From Posidonia oceanica (taxonomy: Eukaryota > Streptophyta > Magnoliopsida > Alismatales > Posidoniaceae): a stretch of DNA of 64,000 nucleotides. The stretch is from assembly GCA_037176725.1 (NCBI GenBank), contig JAZBRS010000029.1, positions 128,559,001-128,623,000 on the forward strand. The letters are read 5' to 3'. Position 1 is the stretch's first letter. Each line of letters starts with the position of its first letter. The translations under genes were made by a program, and so were the position numbers. Below, in pieces: positions 44,918 to 57,242 of this stretch. The notes beneath the pieces were generated by a model. The model had not been told where the DNA came from. It saw nothing but the letters and a program-made list of their open reading frames with translations, and ran no database searches.

Positions 44918-47900
44918 TGTTGACACCCCATTTTGACAGGCTGGATCGTTTGGAGCCTTCCGGTGGCTGTTCGACCCGAACCCAGACCCAAACCTACACC
45001 TTCCTCTCCTTCTTTCCCCTCAAAACAAGCCTGAACTTGACCTGAGCTTACCCCCCTTTCCCGAACCTGAAAACCCACCAAAATCCATAGGAACACTCAC
45101 CCCTGATGACTTAGCAAACCCACCAAAAAGCCTGCAAAATCTCAAACCAGACCCCTCCCAAAAACCCTAGGAAACTTAGGCAAAACTACCCTTTTTCTAC
45201 ACCTCAAAACCCCTCCAAAACTTCCTCAGAACCAAACCAAAACTCTAGGAGCGGAACTAGGAACCCTAGACCCCGCACCCGCCAAATTTCACCCCTTTCG
45301 GAGACCTTTAAGACCCCTTTTCACTGGAATTATCGTTTTCTCTCTCCGGGATTATCGTTTTCTCTCTCCTCTCTCTCTCCTGATTATCGTCTCTCTTTTC
45401 ATCCCCTTCTCGCCCTCCTTCTGGCTTGGCAGCGGGCCCCCCTTGTACTCCTATCCCTTCTCTACCTTATTCCTATTTTTATTTTATTTTTACCACCTTC
45501 CTTGAATTTTAAAAATCTTTTTCCTCAAACCTACCTCTTTCCCATTTATTCCCTTGTCTTCCTCTTTTCTTCTTCTTTTTCTTTTCTTCTTCCTTCCTTT
45601 GCAAAAAACCTCAAAAATCCTTAAAAATCTGTAAAACCCCAAGACCCAAAAGAAGTGAATCAGAATCTCCAGAAAAAGCAATTAAAAACATTAAATAAAT
45701 AATTAAAAACCTAAACTTAATTAAATCAAGCTAAAAAGAAAATCAAGCATGCAAACTAAAAAAATGCAAAACAAACTAAAATAAAATACTGTAAAATCAA
45801 CTAAAAAACTGAAATAAAATCAGAATCTACCAAAAATGAAAACCCCACTAAAAGAATTAAAAAAACAAACCCCAAGGGAAAGAATTAAAAATCAAATGCT
45901 AAAACAAGTAATTAAAGAGAACAAAAAACTTAACCTAAGAAACATAAAAAAAAAAAACAACGTAAGAACTTAATTAAAAAAGGAAAAGAAAATACAGTTA
46001 AAAGACCTAAAATACTTAATCAAATCAGGAAAAATCCAACTAAAAAACATCAAGAAGAATTAACAAATAAAAAAAAACAAAAGCATGGATCAAAAGACTT
46101 AAAAAAGGAAAATACAAAAGACTAGAACTAAAAGCCCAAAACCCACTCAAAATAATATAAAAATAAATCCTAAAAATCCTAGTTAACATCCTAAAATACT
46201 TAACAAGAAAACACAATTTTAAAAACAATTTAAAAGAATTTAACCAACACTTAATCAAGTGGGAAATGGATTAAAAACAAAATAAAACCCTAAAACCCTA
46301 ATCAAGCCTAAAACACACTAATTAACCTAAAAACGATCATTAAAAAATCCAGATAAACGTCTAACCTACAACCCAAGTCATCCCATATTTTTATTTATTT
46401 TTATCCTATTTTCTCCTATTTTTCCTTTCCATCTTTCTTCCTTCCTTCATTTTCATTTCCCTTTTCCTCCTCACTGGGCTTATCAGCCCGTTCATCTTTT
46501 TTCTCCTTTTTTTCAAAATCCGGCCCGCAGCCCGTTGCTACAGTCCTCCGTCTTCCTCACCTTCTCCCGCGCGCTGGCAGTGCAACAGTGCACGCCGCCT
46601 GCGCTCCTGCAACGCTGCCCCGACCTGTCACCTCCTGCTCCAGCCAGGCGCGCGCCGAAGCATCGTCCTCGCACCTGCCATCGCCTCTCCGCAGCGTTCA
46701 TTGGTCGCAGGCCTGCAAAGCTAAAGAAGGTGTGGTCAGGACTCGGGACAGGAGAGGAGGAGAAATCAGAGGGCATTTTCAGGAGAAAAGGAGAGGAGAA
46801 GAAGAAGGATGGATCCCAGAGGAGAGACGAGGTTTTTCCAGAGAGAATCCCGAGCGAGAGGGCATCCAAAACGCCCCTGAAATCCACCCAGAAACGCCGG
46901 ACCTCGGCCGCTCCTTCTCCCAGGAAACCAGTGCCCAAAACACCTCCGGAACCACTCGAAATCCGCCCCCCAATCTCACCCGAGACCCCCTGCAACTCTT
47001 CCCCTCCTTTCCACACCGAACATAGCCCGCATTTCGCCGGAACGCCACCTGAAGCCCAACCGGAACCCAACACATCCTCCTCCAGAATTCCCTCCTACAC
47101 AGACCCCCATTCCTCCCCAAAACCTACCCAGAAACCCACTGCAACCCCACCTTCTCAGACCCCCGAGCGCTGACCTCCACCCTCACCACAGCCCGAGCAA
47201 TCCACCACAAACACCTACACCGAGATCCTGTCCAAAACCGGCCCAACTACCATCTCCCTCCACAGACCTCCACTGCCAGAACCAAGCCTCCAGAACCCTT
47301 CAACAAGCACCCAGCTACCCACCGGGGGCCTCCGCTCGATCCAGAGGGCAGAGGACACCTCCACCCACCTCCAGCAGCCCTTAGTGAACCCAAAAGGCTC
47401 GACTCCTTCCACCATCTGCGGAACTCGCTCCTGTGCACCCGGGGAGCTCCAGAACATCTCCAAGAACTGTTCCCGATCGTCGCGCGCTGCCGGGAGCACC
47501 TGCAGCAGCTAGACCCCCACCGCCGGTCTCTGCAACAACAGCTGAGGTCGGGGGAGCGCGCCGGACAGCAGAGGAGGTATTTCTCTTCGCTGGTAATCTA
47601 GGTTTCTTCCCTTCTTGCTTTTCCACCCCTCAAAAAGGGGTTCTGCAACCGCCTTCGCGAGGTCAGCGCCGTCGCTGACCTTCTTCCCCGGCGAGCTCGA
47701 TGTTCGTCCCGTCGCGCCGAGCTGCGGAACGACCTCCCGTTGGTCGTCCTAGCTCCGCATCGACCTCAGGATTGCAGCCCAGCCTTCAGCTCGCGCCGAC
47801 GACGCTCCGGTCGTCCTCCTGGCCTCCGATCAGACTCGGACCTCCGGTGGATCCCCAGCTCCGCTCCTGGCAGCGTCGCCGCACGCTTGACCTCGCCCGA

Positions 47901-50900
47901 GCTCCGCCAGGGCCTGGTGAAGCTCGCCCGCCGAGTTGTCTCCCCGGAGTGCCCCCTGTCCCCCTCGTCGGCCACTGGTAGCAGTTGCTACAGTGGCCGG
48001 CGGCCTGCGTTTACACTGTAGCGATATTTTACTTAGCTTAGGTATTTTACCCTAAAATTGCATGTCTGTCCTAAGTTTCCTCATTTTTGCATTCCAGTCC
48101 TTATTTCGTTTATTCTGCTTGGTTTTTAATTAAATACTTTGCTAAATTGCACGATCTGTTTATGTTTTTCAATATTTGCAAATAGGTCCATTCACTGTGC
48201 TGTGCTGTTGTGATATCTTGCAGTTTAGTCCTCCTTTTTCCCTTTTTTGCATTTAGGTCCTGTACCAAGTCAGTTCATTTATTTACTCATATTTTACCAT
48301 ACTGTATTGCATCCTGGCCCCTTGCATGTTTTTATTTTTGCACTTAGGTCCATGCACTGTAGAAACTTAGGTTCTGATTTTTATTTTTGATTGATGCATT
48401 GCACATTTTATCCTCTGCTTTTGTGCATTTGCAGTTAGGTCCATTTTAAATGGACAGTAACTGTGCTGCATGCATTTTACCTTATTACATTGCATTGTTG
48501 ACCCTGTTTTTTCCCAAAAATTGCACATTAGTCCTGCCTACTGATTTCAGAGCATGTTTTCCATATGAAATTGCATATTTGACCCCTGCATGATTTGAAA
48601 ATCACACGTAGAGCCTTGCATCTTTTGAAAAATCATGTGAAAAGACTGTTTTACCCCTAAGTTGCATTTTAACTCCCATGTTTGCAAAAATTGCATGTAA
48701 ACCCTCCATTTGCATTCCCGGACTCCTTAGAACCCCTGTTTTCTGGAAAATTTACATTTTAGCCCCTTTCTTTTTCAAAAATACTTTTAAACCCCCGTTC
48801 TTTCCAAATGGCTTTCCCTTGTCTTCTCTGGCTTTGCATTGCATTCCGCATCCATTTAATTTTGCATTTAAGCTCCCCTTTGCATACACCAAGCACTTCC
48901 AACTCCCCTTCACTTGGGAGGACCTTCAGCACACCCCTAGGACCTCCTGAACACTTAGATCTGTTCTCCCCTTCTGTTCTGGCCCTGCCGCTCCGAAGTT
49001 GCGATATCTTCTAATCCGACCGTCGGATCTCCCCAAGTAAGCTGCCCAGGCGACCGCAGCGAAGCGCTCTTCAGCATGGACCGAGCAGATCTCCGATCAG
49101 ACTCCCGGATCCCCAGGTATATCTTCCTGAACCCCCGCATTTCATTCATTTGCATGCCATTTGCCTCGTTTTGCGTGCCCTTTAGTTTTTTTGCCTCGTT
49201 TCGCGTGTTTTCAAGTTTTCTCGCTCCGTTTTGCGCGCCACTTCTTTGTTTTGCACCGTTTTGCGTGCCCTTTAGTTTTTTTCGCCTCGTTTTGCTTGTT
49301 TTCAAGTTTTCTCGCTCCGTTTTGCGCGCCGCTTCTTCGTTTTGCACCGTTTTGCGTGCCCTTTAGTTTTTTCGCCTCGTTTCGCGTGCCTTCAAGTTTT
49401 GTCGCTCCGTTTTGCGTGTTTTCAAGTTTTCTCGCTCCGTTTTGCGCGCAGTCTTGTTTTTCCGCTCCGTTTTGCGCGTCTTCATGTTTTCTCGCTCCGT
49501 TTTGCGTGCCGCTTCTTTGTTTTGCACCGTTTTGCGTGTCCTTTAGTTTTTTCGCCTCGTCTTAAGTGTTTTCAAGTTTTCTCGCTCCGTTTTGCGCGCC
49601 ACTTCTTTGTTTTGCACCGTTTTGCGTGCCCTTTAGTTTTTTCGCCTCGTTTCGCGTGCCTTTAAGTTTTGTCGCTCCGTTTTGCGTGCCACCTCTTTGT
49701 CTTGCACCGTTTTGCGCGCAGTCTTGTTTTTCCGCTCCGTTTTGCGTGTCTTCATGTTTTCTCGCTCCGTTTTGCGTGCCGCTTCCTTGTTTCGCTCCGT
49801 TTCGCGTGCCCTTTAGTTTTTTCGCCTCGTTTTGCGTGTTTTCAAGTTTTCTCGCTCCGTTTTGCGCGCCGCTTCTTTGCCTTGCAACGTTTTGCATGCC
49901 CTTTAGTTTTTTCGCCTCGTTTTGCGTGTTTTCAAGTTTTCTCGCTCCGTTTTGCGTGCCGCTTCCCTGTCTTGCACCGTTTTGCGTGCCTTTTAGTTTT
50001 TTGCCTCGTTTTGCGTGTTTTCATGTTTTCTCACTCCGTTTTGCGCGCCGCTCCTCTGTCTTGCACTGTTTTGCGTGCCCTTTAATTTTCTTGCCTCGTT
50101 TTGCGCGCAGTCTTGTTTTCCTGCACCGTTTTGCGTGTCCTTTCGTTTTCTCGTCTCGTTTTGCGTGCCCTGGTGTTTTCTTGCCCAGTTTTGCGCCCTT
50201 CTTTCGTTTTCTCGCACGGTTTTGCGTCCTCGTTCCATTCCTTGCCCCATTTTGCATGTCAACCTTGTTCTCGCATCTTTTTGCATACTTGTCTCGATCC
50301 CCGCATTGTTTCACGCCGTTTTCTCTTGCATGTCGATTGCATTGCATGGTTTTTCTCGCCGTTTTGTTTTATCGCCTGCATTTGCATATAGGGCGGTGAT
50401 GCTTACTGTCCGGAGTTCTCACGAGCCAGGTTTCGCCCGGCTCGGAACACAGACAGCGTTGCTGAGCGCTTAGATTGCACGTTTACTTCCTTGCATCGTC
50501 TTTCATCACTTAGAGCACACCTTTGAGCATTTAGATAGGCATTCGTTGGCACTTAGGCATTCAAAGTTTGCACTTCCCTGCATATGCGAGCGTAAGCCTA
50601 GAAAGACCGATTCTCGGGCGTGTCGGGGGTGCCTAACACCTTCCCCGCGCGTAACAGGAGTCCTTACCCTCTCTTGGCCCGCAATGACCATATTGCCCTT
50701 GTCCTAGGCACGAGTCACATCATTTGCATTCATTTGCATCTTATTCCTTTTGCATTGCTTTGCTTTGCATCCTTTGCTTGGTTTTGCGTGATTATTCACG
50801 CATTTCCCCGGTTTTCCTCGTCTTCCGATTTAATAGACTTGGTGGCGACTCCGATTTTGTCTTATCTTCTTCTTTTCTTTCCGTTTTTCCCTCTTTTAAA

Positions 50901-51017
50901 TGTTTTCGAGTTAGGTCTTCCTTCTCGGACATAGCCGCTTATAGTGAGCCTGATTCCGATCGGTGCACGCGAGCTTTGGCATCGTGCATGGACGATCCGA
51001 ACACCGGGATTACTACA
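44918..51017 (+). mobile_element. Giant solo LTR (6100 bp) with perfect 5-bp duplication
   Basis: It starts TGTTGACACCCCATTTTGAC and ends CCGGGATTACTACA, like the LTRs at 33157-35579. TCTGG precedes (44913-44917) and follows (51018-51022) it. No second LTR, PBS or internal region is found inside, so it is a solo LTR left by LTR-LTR recombination. Six kb is in the range reported for Ogre-type Tat elements. Its parts are an A-rich 5' third, a GC-rich block (46500-47990), a section with repeated 'GCATTTAGGTCC'-like words (48050-48700), a 30-bp minisatellite (49156-50290) and the conserved 3' block (50580-50720). Confidence 0.8.
49156..50290. repeat. 30-bp minisatellite in giant LTR
   Basis: Nearly forty copies of a 30-bp unit beginning GTTTTGCG, in three main forms: TGCGTGCCCTTTAG…, TGCGTGTTTTCAAG… and TGCGCGCCGCTTCT…. 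The period is a multiple of three, which leaves several frames open across it on both strands. The resulting Phe/Ala/Cys-rich readings are by-products. Confidence 0.9.
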
Positions 51018-51215
51018 TCTGGCGTCCAACGTAGCAAAAAAGAAAAAAATAAATAAGAGTTGATTGGACGTAATCTTTTCTAGCGTCATAAATTGGACGC
51101 AACCTATTTTGACGTCCAACGCAGCAAAAAAGAAAAAAATAAATAAGCGTTAATTGGACGCTATCTGCTCTAGCGTCTTACGTTGGACGCATAGACAGTT
51201 GCGTCCAACACTTTT
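51018..51215. repeat. GTTGGACGC dyad doublets between solo LTR and PMD gene
   Basis: After the half unit at 51021-51030 come doublets near 51064-51121 (ATTGGACGTA-N9-AGCGTCATAA then ATTGGACGCA-N9-GACGTCCAAC) and 51153-51209 (the second unit has one base less in the spacer). Two direct copies of GCAAAAAAGAAAAAAATAAATAAG separate them. Confidence 0.75.
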
Positions 51216-51739
51216 CAGCAACTTTAGTTGCTGAAGTTCGCTCATGGCCTTCCAAATCCGTGGACAAAATGCCAAACCAATTTCTACCAGTTCCAGAGGC
51301 TTCTACAAGTTGAAATACACGTGTGGGCGTTGGTTTCATATTTTTTGGACCTCCAGGCTATCCAGAATCACCTGTTGTAGTTTACAATAAGTTATTAACT
51401 TGTTAAAGCGCCAACGGTCGCGGAATTCAGAATTAAAGCTCGTAGGTGAAATTTTTCTTCATAACTCTGTCATTTGCTTATTATTACATGTAATTAAGCT
51501 TGTTTCAAGTTAATTTGAATTAAAAGCCATTATTTGGAGGTCTTCCCCCGATTATTGGTTATTTTAGTTCATTTTCAACTCAGAGAAAGGTAAAGGAAAA
51601 AAGAAACATTTGACAAGTTTGCTAAGTGTACAGAAAATCTTTATCATTCATAAATTTGAGTTTTTCTACAAAATCATCGGGGCATACCCCTGACGTACAA
51701 GTGCTGTCAAGTAAAAAAAGAAAAAAACTAAAGCAGCAA

Positions 51740-54700
51740 CTATGGGGCACTCTCCCCCTCGCCCTCGGGAGCTGAAGGAGGAACTGAAGGAGGAACCAGA
51801 GAAGGAGTTGTTGGAGACCGAGGCGACTGACGAACGGAAACACCAGAAAGAGCCCTAGAGGCAGCTCGAGAGCGACAGCTACCTGATTGGTGGCTCGGCT
51901 CAAGCATCGGCGGAGGAGGAACTGATCGTCCTGCAATGACAGTAGTCTCGAAAGCGTGCCTCCGATAATGACTCACCTCACCTTCGAGCTGTGAAACAAC
52001 GCTTGCATTACCAGCCAGACTCTGCAGAAAGGGCAATCAGAATGTCAAACAAGAACAAAGGAACAAAAATAGAGTAAGGCCAGTCGTACCATCTCAGCTG
52101 CCTCCAACCGCCTCCTCAACTCAGCAATCTCTGCAGTTGAATCAGTCGCCGGTGGAGGTTGCTGCTGCGCAGCAAGTCAGGCAATCTCAGTAGCCCTCTC
52201 CTCAGCAAGCTGACAAGCAGAGCCTAGGTCACTAACAACAGTCTGTACTTGCTGCTCCAGCTCCTGAACTCGCGCATCCTGAAAAGACAGCTTCCTCTAA
52301 AGATCATCAACTTGCAAAGGCCAGAACCATAGTCAGAATTGAATTAAGGGTATAAAAGGAAAGTACACTGCTATACTTACCATACTCTGAAGGCGGGAAA
52401 TCTCCTTGGTATGACCCGATGGAGGGGCAGAGTTGGTCGAAGGCTGCAAAAGCAAAGAGGCATGATTAGCACAATTTTCAAGACAAACAACTATGCTATA
52501 AAAATAAATGCAAACCTGAGAAGCAGAGGCTCGCAGACGCTCAACCTCCTCGGTCAGCTCAACAACGCGCCTAACCAGGTCGCGCTCGTGCTGACTATAC
52601 TCGTCAGTAGTCCTCAGCTGCAAGGGGCAAGTTCCAAACAAGTTACCTGTCAAGAAATGCAAGCAATACAAATTGAAACATAAAGCTAAATGCTCACTGC
52701 TATCTCTATTTCTATCCTATGAGAGCGGACGGACTCCCACAGCTCGCCCATAGCCATCGCTGCCACATCAGGAGCGGTGTCACCCATAGGAAGGTTCGAT
52801 CGTCCTAGAAAATGGGAGTTATGGAAAACCATGAGCCCACTGAACTGGTCGTCCATCCACCTGGCCTAAGCGAACTCGTCCTCAGCCGACGCATCAACAG
52901 GGGTAGTGGAGTCACCTCGAACCCAGTCTAGCAGCTGTGGACTGTAAGTGTCGACCCAGTGGCAAGCGCGTCCACCTCCTCCTCGTATCTCTCGCCAAAC
53001 TCGAAATGGGTGAGCTCTGGGCTACGCCTAACGATGCCCTAACTGCCTAAGTGCCCGATTGATCTACTGGAAGTGGCAATGGTTCCAGCAGTGGAGCTAG
53101 ATGTCCCGGTCGAAAACAGCTCGGTCCCGAGTTATCTCGGGGACATCCTCGTGCTCCCCCTCAGCGTAAGGATGCCAGATCATCTGAAAAGCAGACAGGG
53201 AATCAGTAAACCAAAAGAATATATCAGTAGGGACATATGAAAAGAAGATTACCTAGGCAGGAACCAGCATCTCAAAGAAGAGACGCCCTACATAGCGATG
53301 GCCGGCGATCGCCTCAGGTGCACGATCTGCCTCGCTCCAGTATAGTCCCCATGGGAAGAGCATCCCCACCTCGGGAATTGAAGGTGGGATGGGCCTCATG
53401 AATGTGAAGTGGTTCCATACCCACATCTGCAAGAAAAAAAAAAAAGCAAATCATTAGTCGAGCATGCAAAGTAAAGAATATTTGAGCAGGGAAAGTTTAT
53501 ATACCTGAAAGATTGGTAGGTTCCTGCCAAGCTGATGGGAACTACCATCAGAAAACTTGAAGAGCATGGTATACAAGAACGACAGGCTCGCAGCTCCCCA
53601 AGCATACTCCCCTACTCGGTCTAAGTCGGCAAGCAGGGGCAGGAGCATTGCCGAAACCCATGAAGTAGCGTGGCTGAAGAGCAGGTCCCCAAACAGAACT
53701 AAAAGGAAAGCGCGGAGTTGCTGATCTGCGTCCTCTCTAGGCTCTGTAGCAGTCTCCTGGGAGTCCTCGACACGCTGAATCGCCGAGGTAGTAACAAAAA
53801 GGCGTGGCCCGTATATGATGACCCTCCTCCCTACTAACTCTGCCATCATAGAGGTATAATCTGAATGCACTGAGCCGGTCACTGGACGTTTGGTCACCCT
53901 AAGTCCGGTTAGCCGAACCATGTCCTCCAAAGAAAGGACGAACTCGCCGACTCGGGTCACGAGCGAGCTCGTATGGTGGTGGTAGCGCTCTGCTACAAAC
54001 TCCAGAAGCCCTAACTCAAGCTGGAAAAGAGGAATGGACAGGAAGTGTCCAAATCCCATCTGCCGAAGCCGCTCGTGCTGGAAAAGCGCCAACATCCGGT
54101 AGCATCTGAGGACCTGACCCCAGTGGCAACGCACGACGGTGGGAGCCCGACTCTGCAAGAGAGAAGAAAATTGTCAAATCAAGTCAAATATGATAATAAA
54201 TTGAATTCGAATGGAAAGTGTGATTACTTGTCCTTTGGCCACCAGTGTAGCTACAGCAAGCTCGGCCTAGGCTGCATCCCTGCAGGGTGCCGAAGCCTGC
54301 ACCTCGTCGTAGGGTATGTGAGCCCGCGTAAAATCTAGAAGAGCACTAGCATCACCCTCTGCCTCCCGTCGAACAAAGTCCTGGATGCTCACATACCAGC
54401 CGTCATCCTCAACCATCCCGACAGCAGGAGGAGCAGGAGCAGCAGCAGCAGGGATCGCCTCGGGAACTACCTCTTCTGACCCTGATTCCTCTGAATCCTC
54501 GACCGAAGGAATGAATGACTCCAAGCCTGAACTCCTGGAGCTGCTGGTATCCGCAACCAAAGTCGTACCCAGAGTCGCCCCTTCAACCAGTAGTGGGCCC
54601 TCTGTAGCCATCTCTGGAGCACCACGGACCTCCCCGCCTTCCTGTGCCTCGGTCCCAATTGTCGATGCCTCCTTCGTCATCTCAACTGCCTCCAGCACCC

Positions 54701-55070
54701 TCACCGGAGTCGGCTCAGACCCGTCGGACGTCGACGGACCCTCCCCCCTCCGTGCCAACTTTTTGGGCCTCATGTAGGACTTACCGAACCGCGGCATCAA
54801 CTGCAGGAGGAGGATCCAACAACATTTTGTAACATATTCAGGGGAAGAAGAAGGAAATGGGAGAAGAGGAAAGCTTACCTCCACCCACAGTCACCCCTTG
54901 TCGCCGGAATTGCCGGTCACAGTGGCCGCAAACGCCGCACATGCCTCTTTGCTGCAGCCCGTGCCCTAGCCGCCGACTGCATGGAAGTGCCACTCACCGC
55001 CTCACGCTGGAGAAGCTCGAAGATGGAGGAGAGGTCGCTGTCACCGGAGAAGAAGAAGAAAGAAGTTAAG
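51740..55070 (-). pseudogene. Plant mobile domain (PMD, MAIN-like) gene, antisense in Tat-like element
   Basis: Multi-exon minus-strand gene. Exons by GT-AG signals: 54800-54230 (acidic, Ser/Glu-rich N-terminus), 54152-53505, 53426-53253, 53183-52698, 52617-52516, more short ones, and a last exon ending near 51742. The PMD core reads MGFGHFLSIPLFQLELGLLE, FVAERYHHHTSSLVTRVGEF, LSLEDMVRLTGLRV, FSHATSWVSAMLLPLLADL, GAASLSFLYTMLF, MWVWNHFTFMRPIPP and MIWHPYAEGEHED…INRALRQLGH. The C-terminal exons look coiled-coil (RDLVRRVVELTEEVERLRAS; ELEQQVQTVVSDLGSACQLAEE). PMD proteins such as MAIN and MAIL1 act in nuclear silencing and meristem maintenance, and related domains occur in transposons. At least eight in-frame TAG and one TGA kill this copy, while exon frames and splice sites are kept. 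Confidence 0.75.
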
Positions 55071-55119
55071 AGTGGGAAAATGAGGAGGCCAGGGGAGCAC
55101 ACTGTGTTAAAAGGCCTCG

Positions 55120-55265
55120 ATACGTTGGACGCTTGAACTATTTGCGTCATATGTTGGACACAGCGAATTATGGCGTCCTATTCCTAGAAGACAGTTTAGA
55201 CATTGGACGCAAGAAATTCTAGCGTCATATGTTGGACGCAGGCACATACAGCGTCCAACACTTCA
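55120..55265. repeat. GTTGGACGC dyad doublets upstream of PMD gene
   Basis: Four units near 55124-55181 and 55200-55261: GTTGGACGCT-N9-TGCGTCATAT, GTTGGACACA-N9-GGCGTCCTAT, ATTGGACGCA-N9-AGCGTCATAT and GTTGGACGCA-N9-AGCGTCCAAC. All spacers are nine bases. With the cluster at 51018-51215 they bracket the PMD gene. Confidence 0.75.
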
Positions 55266-55437
55266 GAGCAACTTAAAATGTTGAATGTCGCCAGGAAGCC
55301 TCCAAATCAATTTTCTTCCAATACTAGAGGCTTCTACAAGCTAGAATGCACATGGAGATGAGGCCATCATGATTTTCGAACTCCCAGACAGCTCAGAATC
55401 TCGGAGCACAATCGGGCAAACAAAGCCAAAGATGTAT

Positions 55438-55690
55438 CCTTTTATTCCCTTGGGCAACCCTTTGGTGATTTTTATTTCAGTTTCCCTTGAGCAACCCCCT
55501 TGGTATGGCTTTTATTTCAGCTTTCCCTTGGGCAACTCCCTTGGTGATTTTTATTTTGGTTTCCCTTGGGCAACCCCCTTGGCAATTTTTATTTCAGCTT
55601 TCCCTTGGGCAACCCCCTCAGTATTTTATTTCGACTTTCCCTTGGGCAACCCCCTCGGTCTTTTATTTCAGCTCTTTCCCTTTGGGTAAC
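55438..55690. repeat. Tandem repeat with CCCTTGGGCAACCCC
   Basis: Six copies, about 37-50 bp apart, of CCTTGGGCAACCCC(C)T followed by TTTTATTTCAGCTTTCC-like sequence. Translated frames are repetitive and not genes. Confidence 0.75.
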
Positions 55691-55694
55691 GCTT

Positions 55695-56100
55695 AAAGGT
55701 CGATCCATGAGTGTTGGATAATCCAGCTCAATCCTTGAGCGTTGGATACTCCAGCTCGATCTTTGAGTGTTGGATAATCCAGCTCGATCCTTGAGTGATG
55801 GATGTTTGATCCAGCTCAATCTTTGAGTGTTGGATAATCCAGCTCGATCCTTGAGTGTTGGATAATCCAGCTCGATCCTTGAGTGATGGATGTTTGATCC
55901 AGTTCAATCCTTGAGTGTTGGATAATCCAGCTTGATCCTTGAGTGTTGGATAATCCAGCTCGATCTGTGAGTGTTGGATAATCCAGCTCAATCCTTGAGT
56001 GTTGGATAATCCAGCTCGATCTTTGAGTGTTGGACAATCTAGCTCAATCCTTGAGTGTTGGATAATCTAGCTCAATCCGTGAGTGATCGATATTCGATCC
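55695..56100. repeat. 28-bp minisatellite with TGGATAATCCA palindrome
   Basis: About thirteen copies of the unit TTGAGTGTTGGATAATCCAG plus CTCGATCC. Each full copy contains the perfect palindrome TGGAT-A-ATCCA. A variant (TGGATGTTTGATCCA) keeps the arms with a longer centre and recurs near 55798 and 55886. Confidence 0.8.
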
Positions 56101-56109
56101 AACTCAAGT

Positions 56110-57235
56110 CTTTTAAATTTCAGCTCGACCCTCTTGGGCAACCCCCATGGCAGTGTCTTTAATTTTCCGTTTGACCACCTTGGGCAACCCCCGTGGCCGT
56201 GTCCCTTAACAGAAATGAATCCAAAAGCAGGTACCCTGGAGCACAACCGGGTCAACAAAGCAAAGCCAACAGTATTAATGGACTCATCGCTTACTAACTC
56301 CCGGGTCAGAAGATGACGGTCTTTGTTGAGAATGTAGGCAACATTCAATGAAAGGACACCTAATTCTGACGAATAAAGCCAACGGTATTAGTGGATCCAT
56401 CGTTCATTGATTCCGGGTCACGAGACGACGGTCTCTGTAGAGAATGTAGGCAACATTCAATGAAAGGACACCTGATTGTGACAAATAGAGCCAACGCGGC
56501 TAGCAGAGAAGAGATCAATCCCCTTTTGCCTGGGAGCATCATAGACCTCTCACGCACCAACCCGCGTATCATAAGACGACGGTCCCTGTGGAGAGTGTAG
56601 GCTACACTTGATGAAAGGGCACCTGATTATGACAAATTGCATTCACGCATGTGTCAGTTCGCCATAGGTGGTGAGAAAAATTCCTGAGCCAACCCGGTAA
56701 ACAAATTGAAGCCGACAGTGATGGAGGAACCTCATTATCTAGGGTCATGCATTGCATATCATGATCATCTCCTTTGCATTCCCGCCAGCACACATCCATG
56801 CATAACGCATTGCATTGCATTTGCATTGAGTGGTCGTCGGAAACATTAGCTATTCATCTTCTAAGCTTGACTCCCAGGGACAACCCCCGTAGTCATGTCT
56901 TTTAGTTTGACCCTTGCGGGCAACCCCTGTAGCAGTGTCTTTAGTTTGACCTCATGGGCAACCCTTGTTGCAGTGTCTTTAGTTTGACCCCTACGGGCAA
57001 TCCCTGTAGCAATGTCTTTAGTTCGATCCCCGCGGGCAACCCCCGCGGTCGTGTCATTAGTTTGTTGCCCTTGGGCAATCCCCTTGGCCGTGTTTCTTTA
57101 GCTGACCCTCATTGTGTCTCGTCCAAGTCTAGTGGCAGCAGGCATTGGATTTCATTTAGGATCTCTGGGTAGCGCCACACGGGGGTATTGCCTCGCCTTG
57201 TAGATAGCTTCGTGCCGAAGCCATCTTCAAGGAGG
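56110..57235. repeat. GGGCAACCCC repeats and ACGACGGTC direct repeats
   Basis: At 56130-56215 and 56870-57110, units TTTAGTTTGACCC…GGGCAACCCC recur (about seven copies). At 56285-56640 a block of about 110-120 bp (GACGACGGTC…GAGAATGTAGGCAACATTCAATGAAAGGACACCTGAT) is repeated three times. No gene is seen. Confidence 0.65.
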
Positions 57236-57242
57236 GGCAATT
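57228..57242 (+). promoter_or_regulatory. Polypurine tract before 3' LTR of Tat-like element
   Basis: AAGGAGGGGCAATT immediately precedes TGTAGATACC. Confidence 0.6.

Noticed and set aside
46535..47173. 212-residue open frame and overlapping frames in GC-rich DNA
   Set aside because: It lies within the giant solo LTR, is low-complexity (Pro/Ser/Arg), and has long frames on both strands, as expected from GC-rich composition. No domain is seen.
49566..50399. 277-residue plus-strand open frame, Phe/Ala/Cys-rich
   Set aside because: It is the translation of a 30-bp tandem repeat; frames stay open only because the period is a multiple of three. Shifted and antisense frames are equally open.
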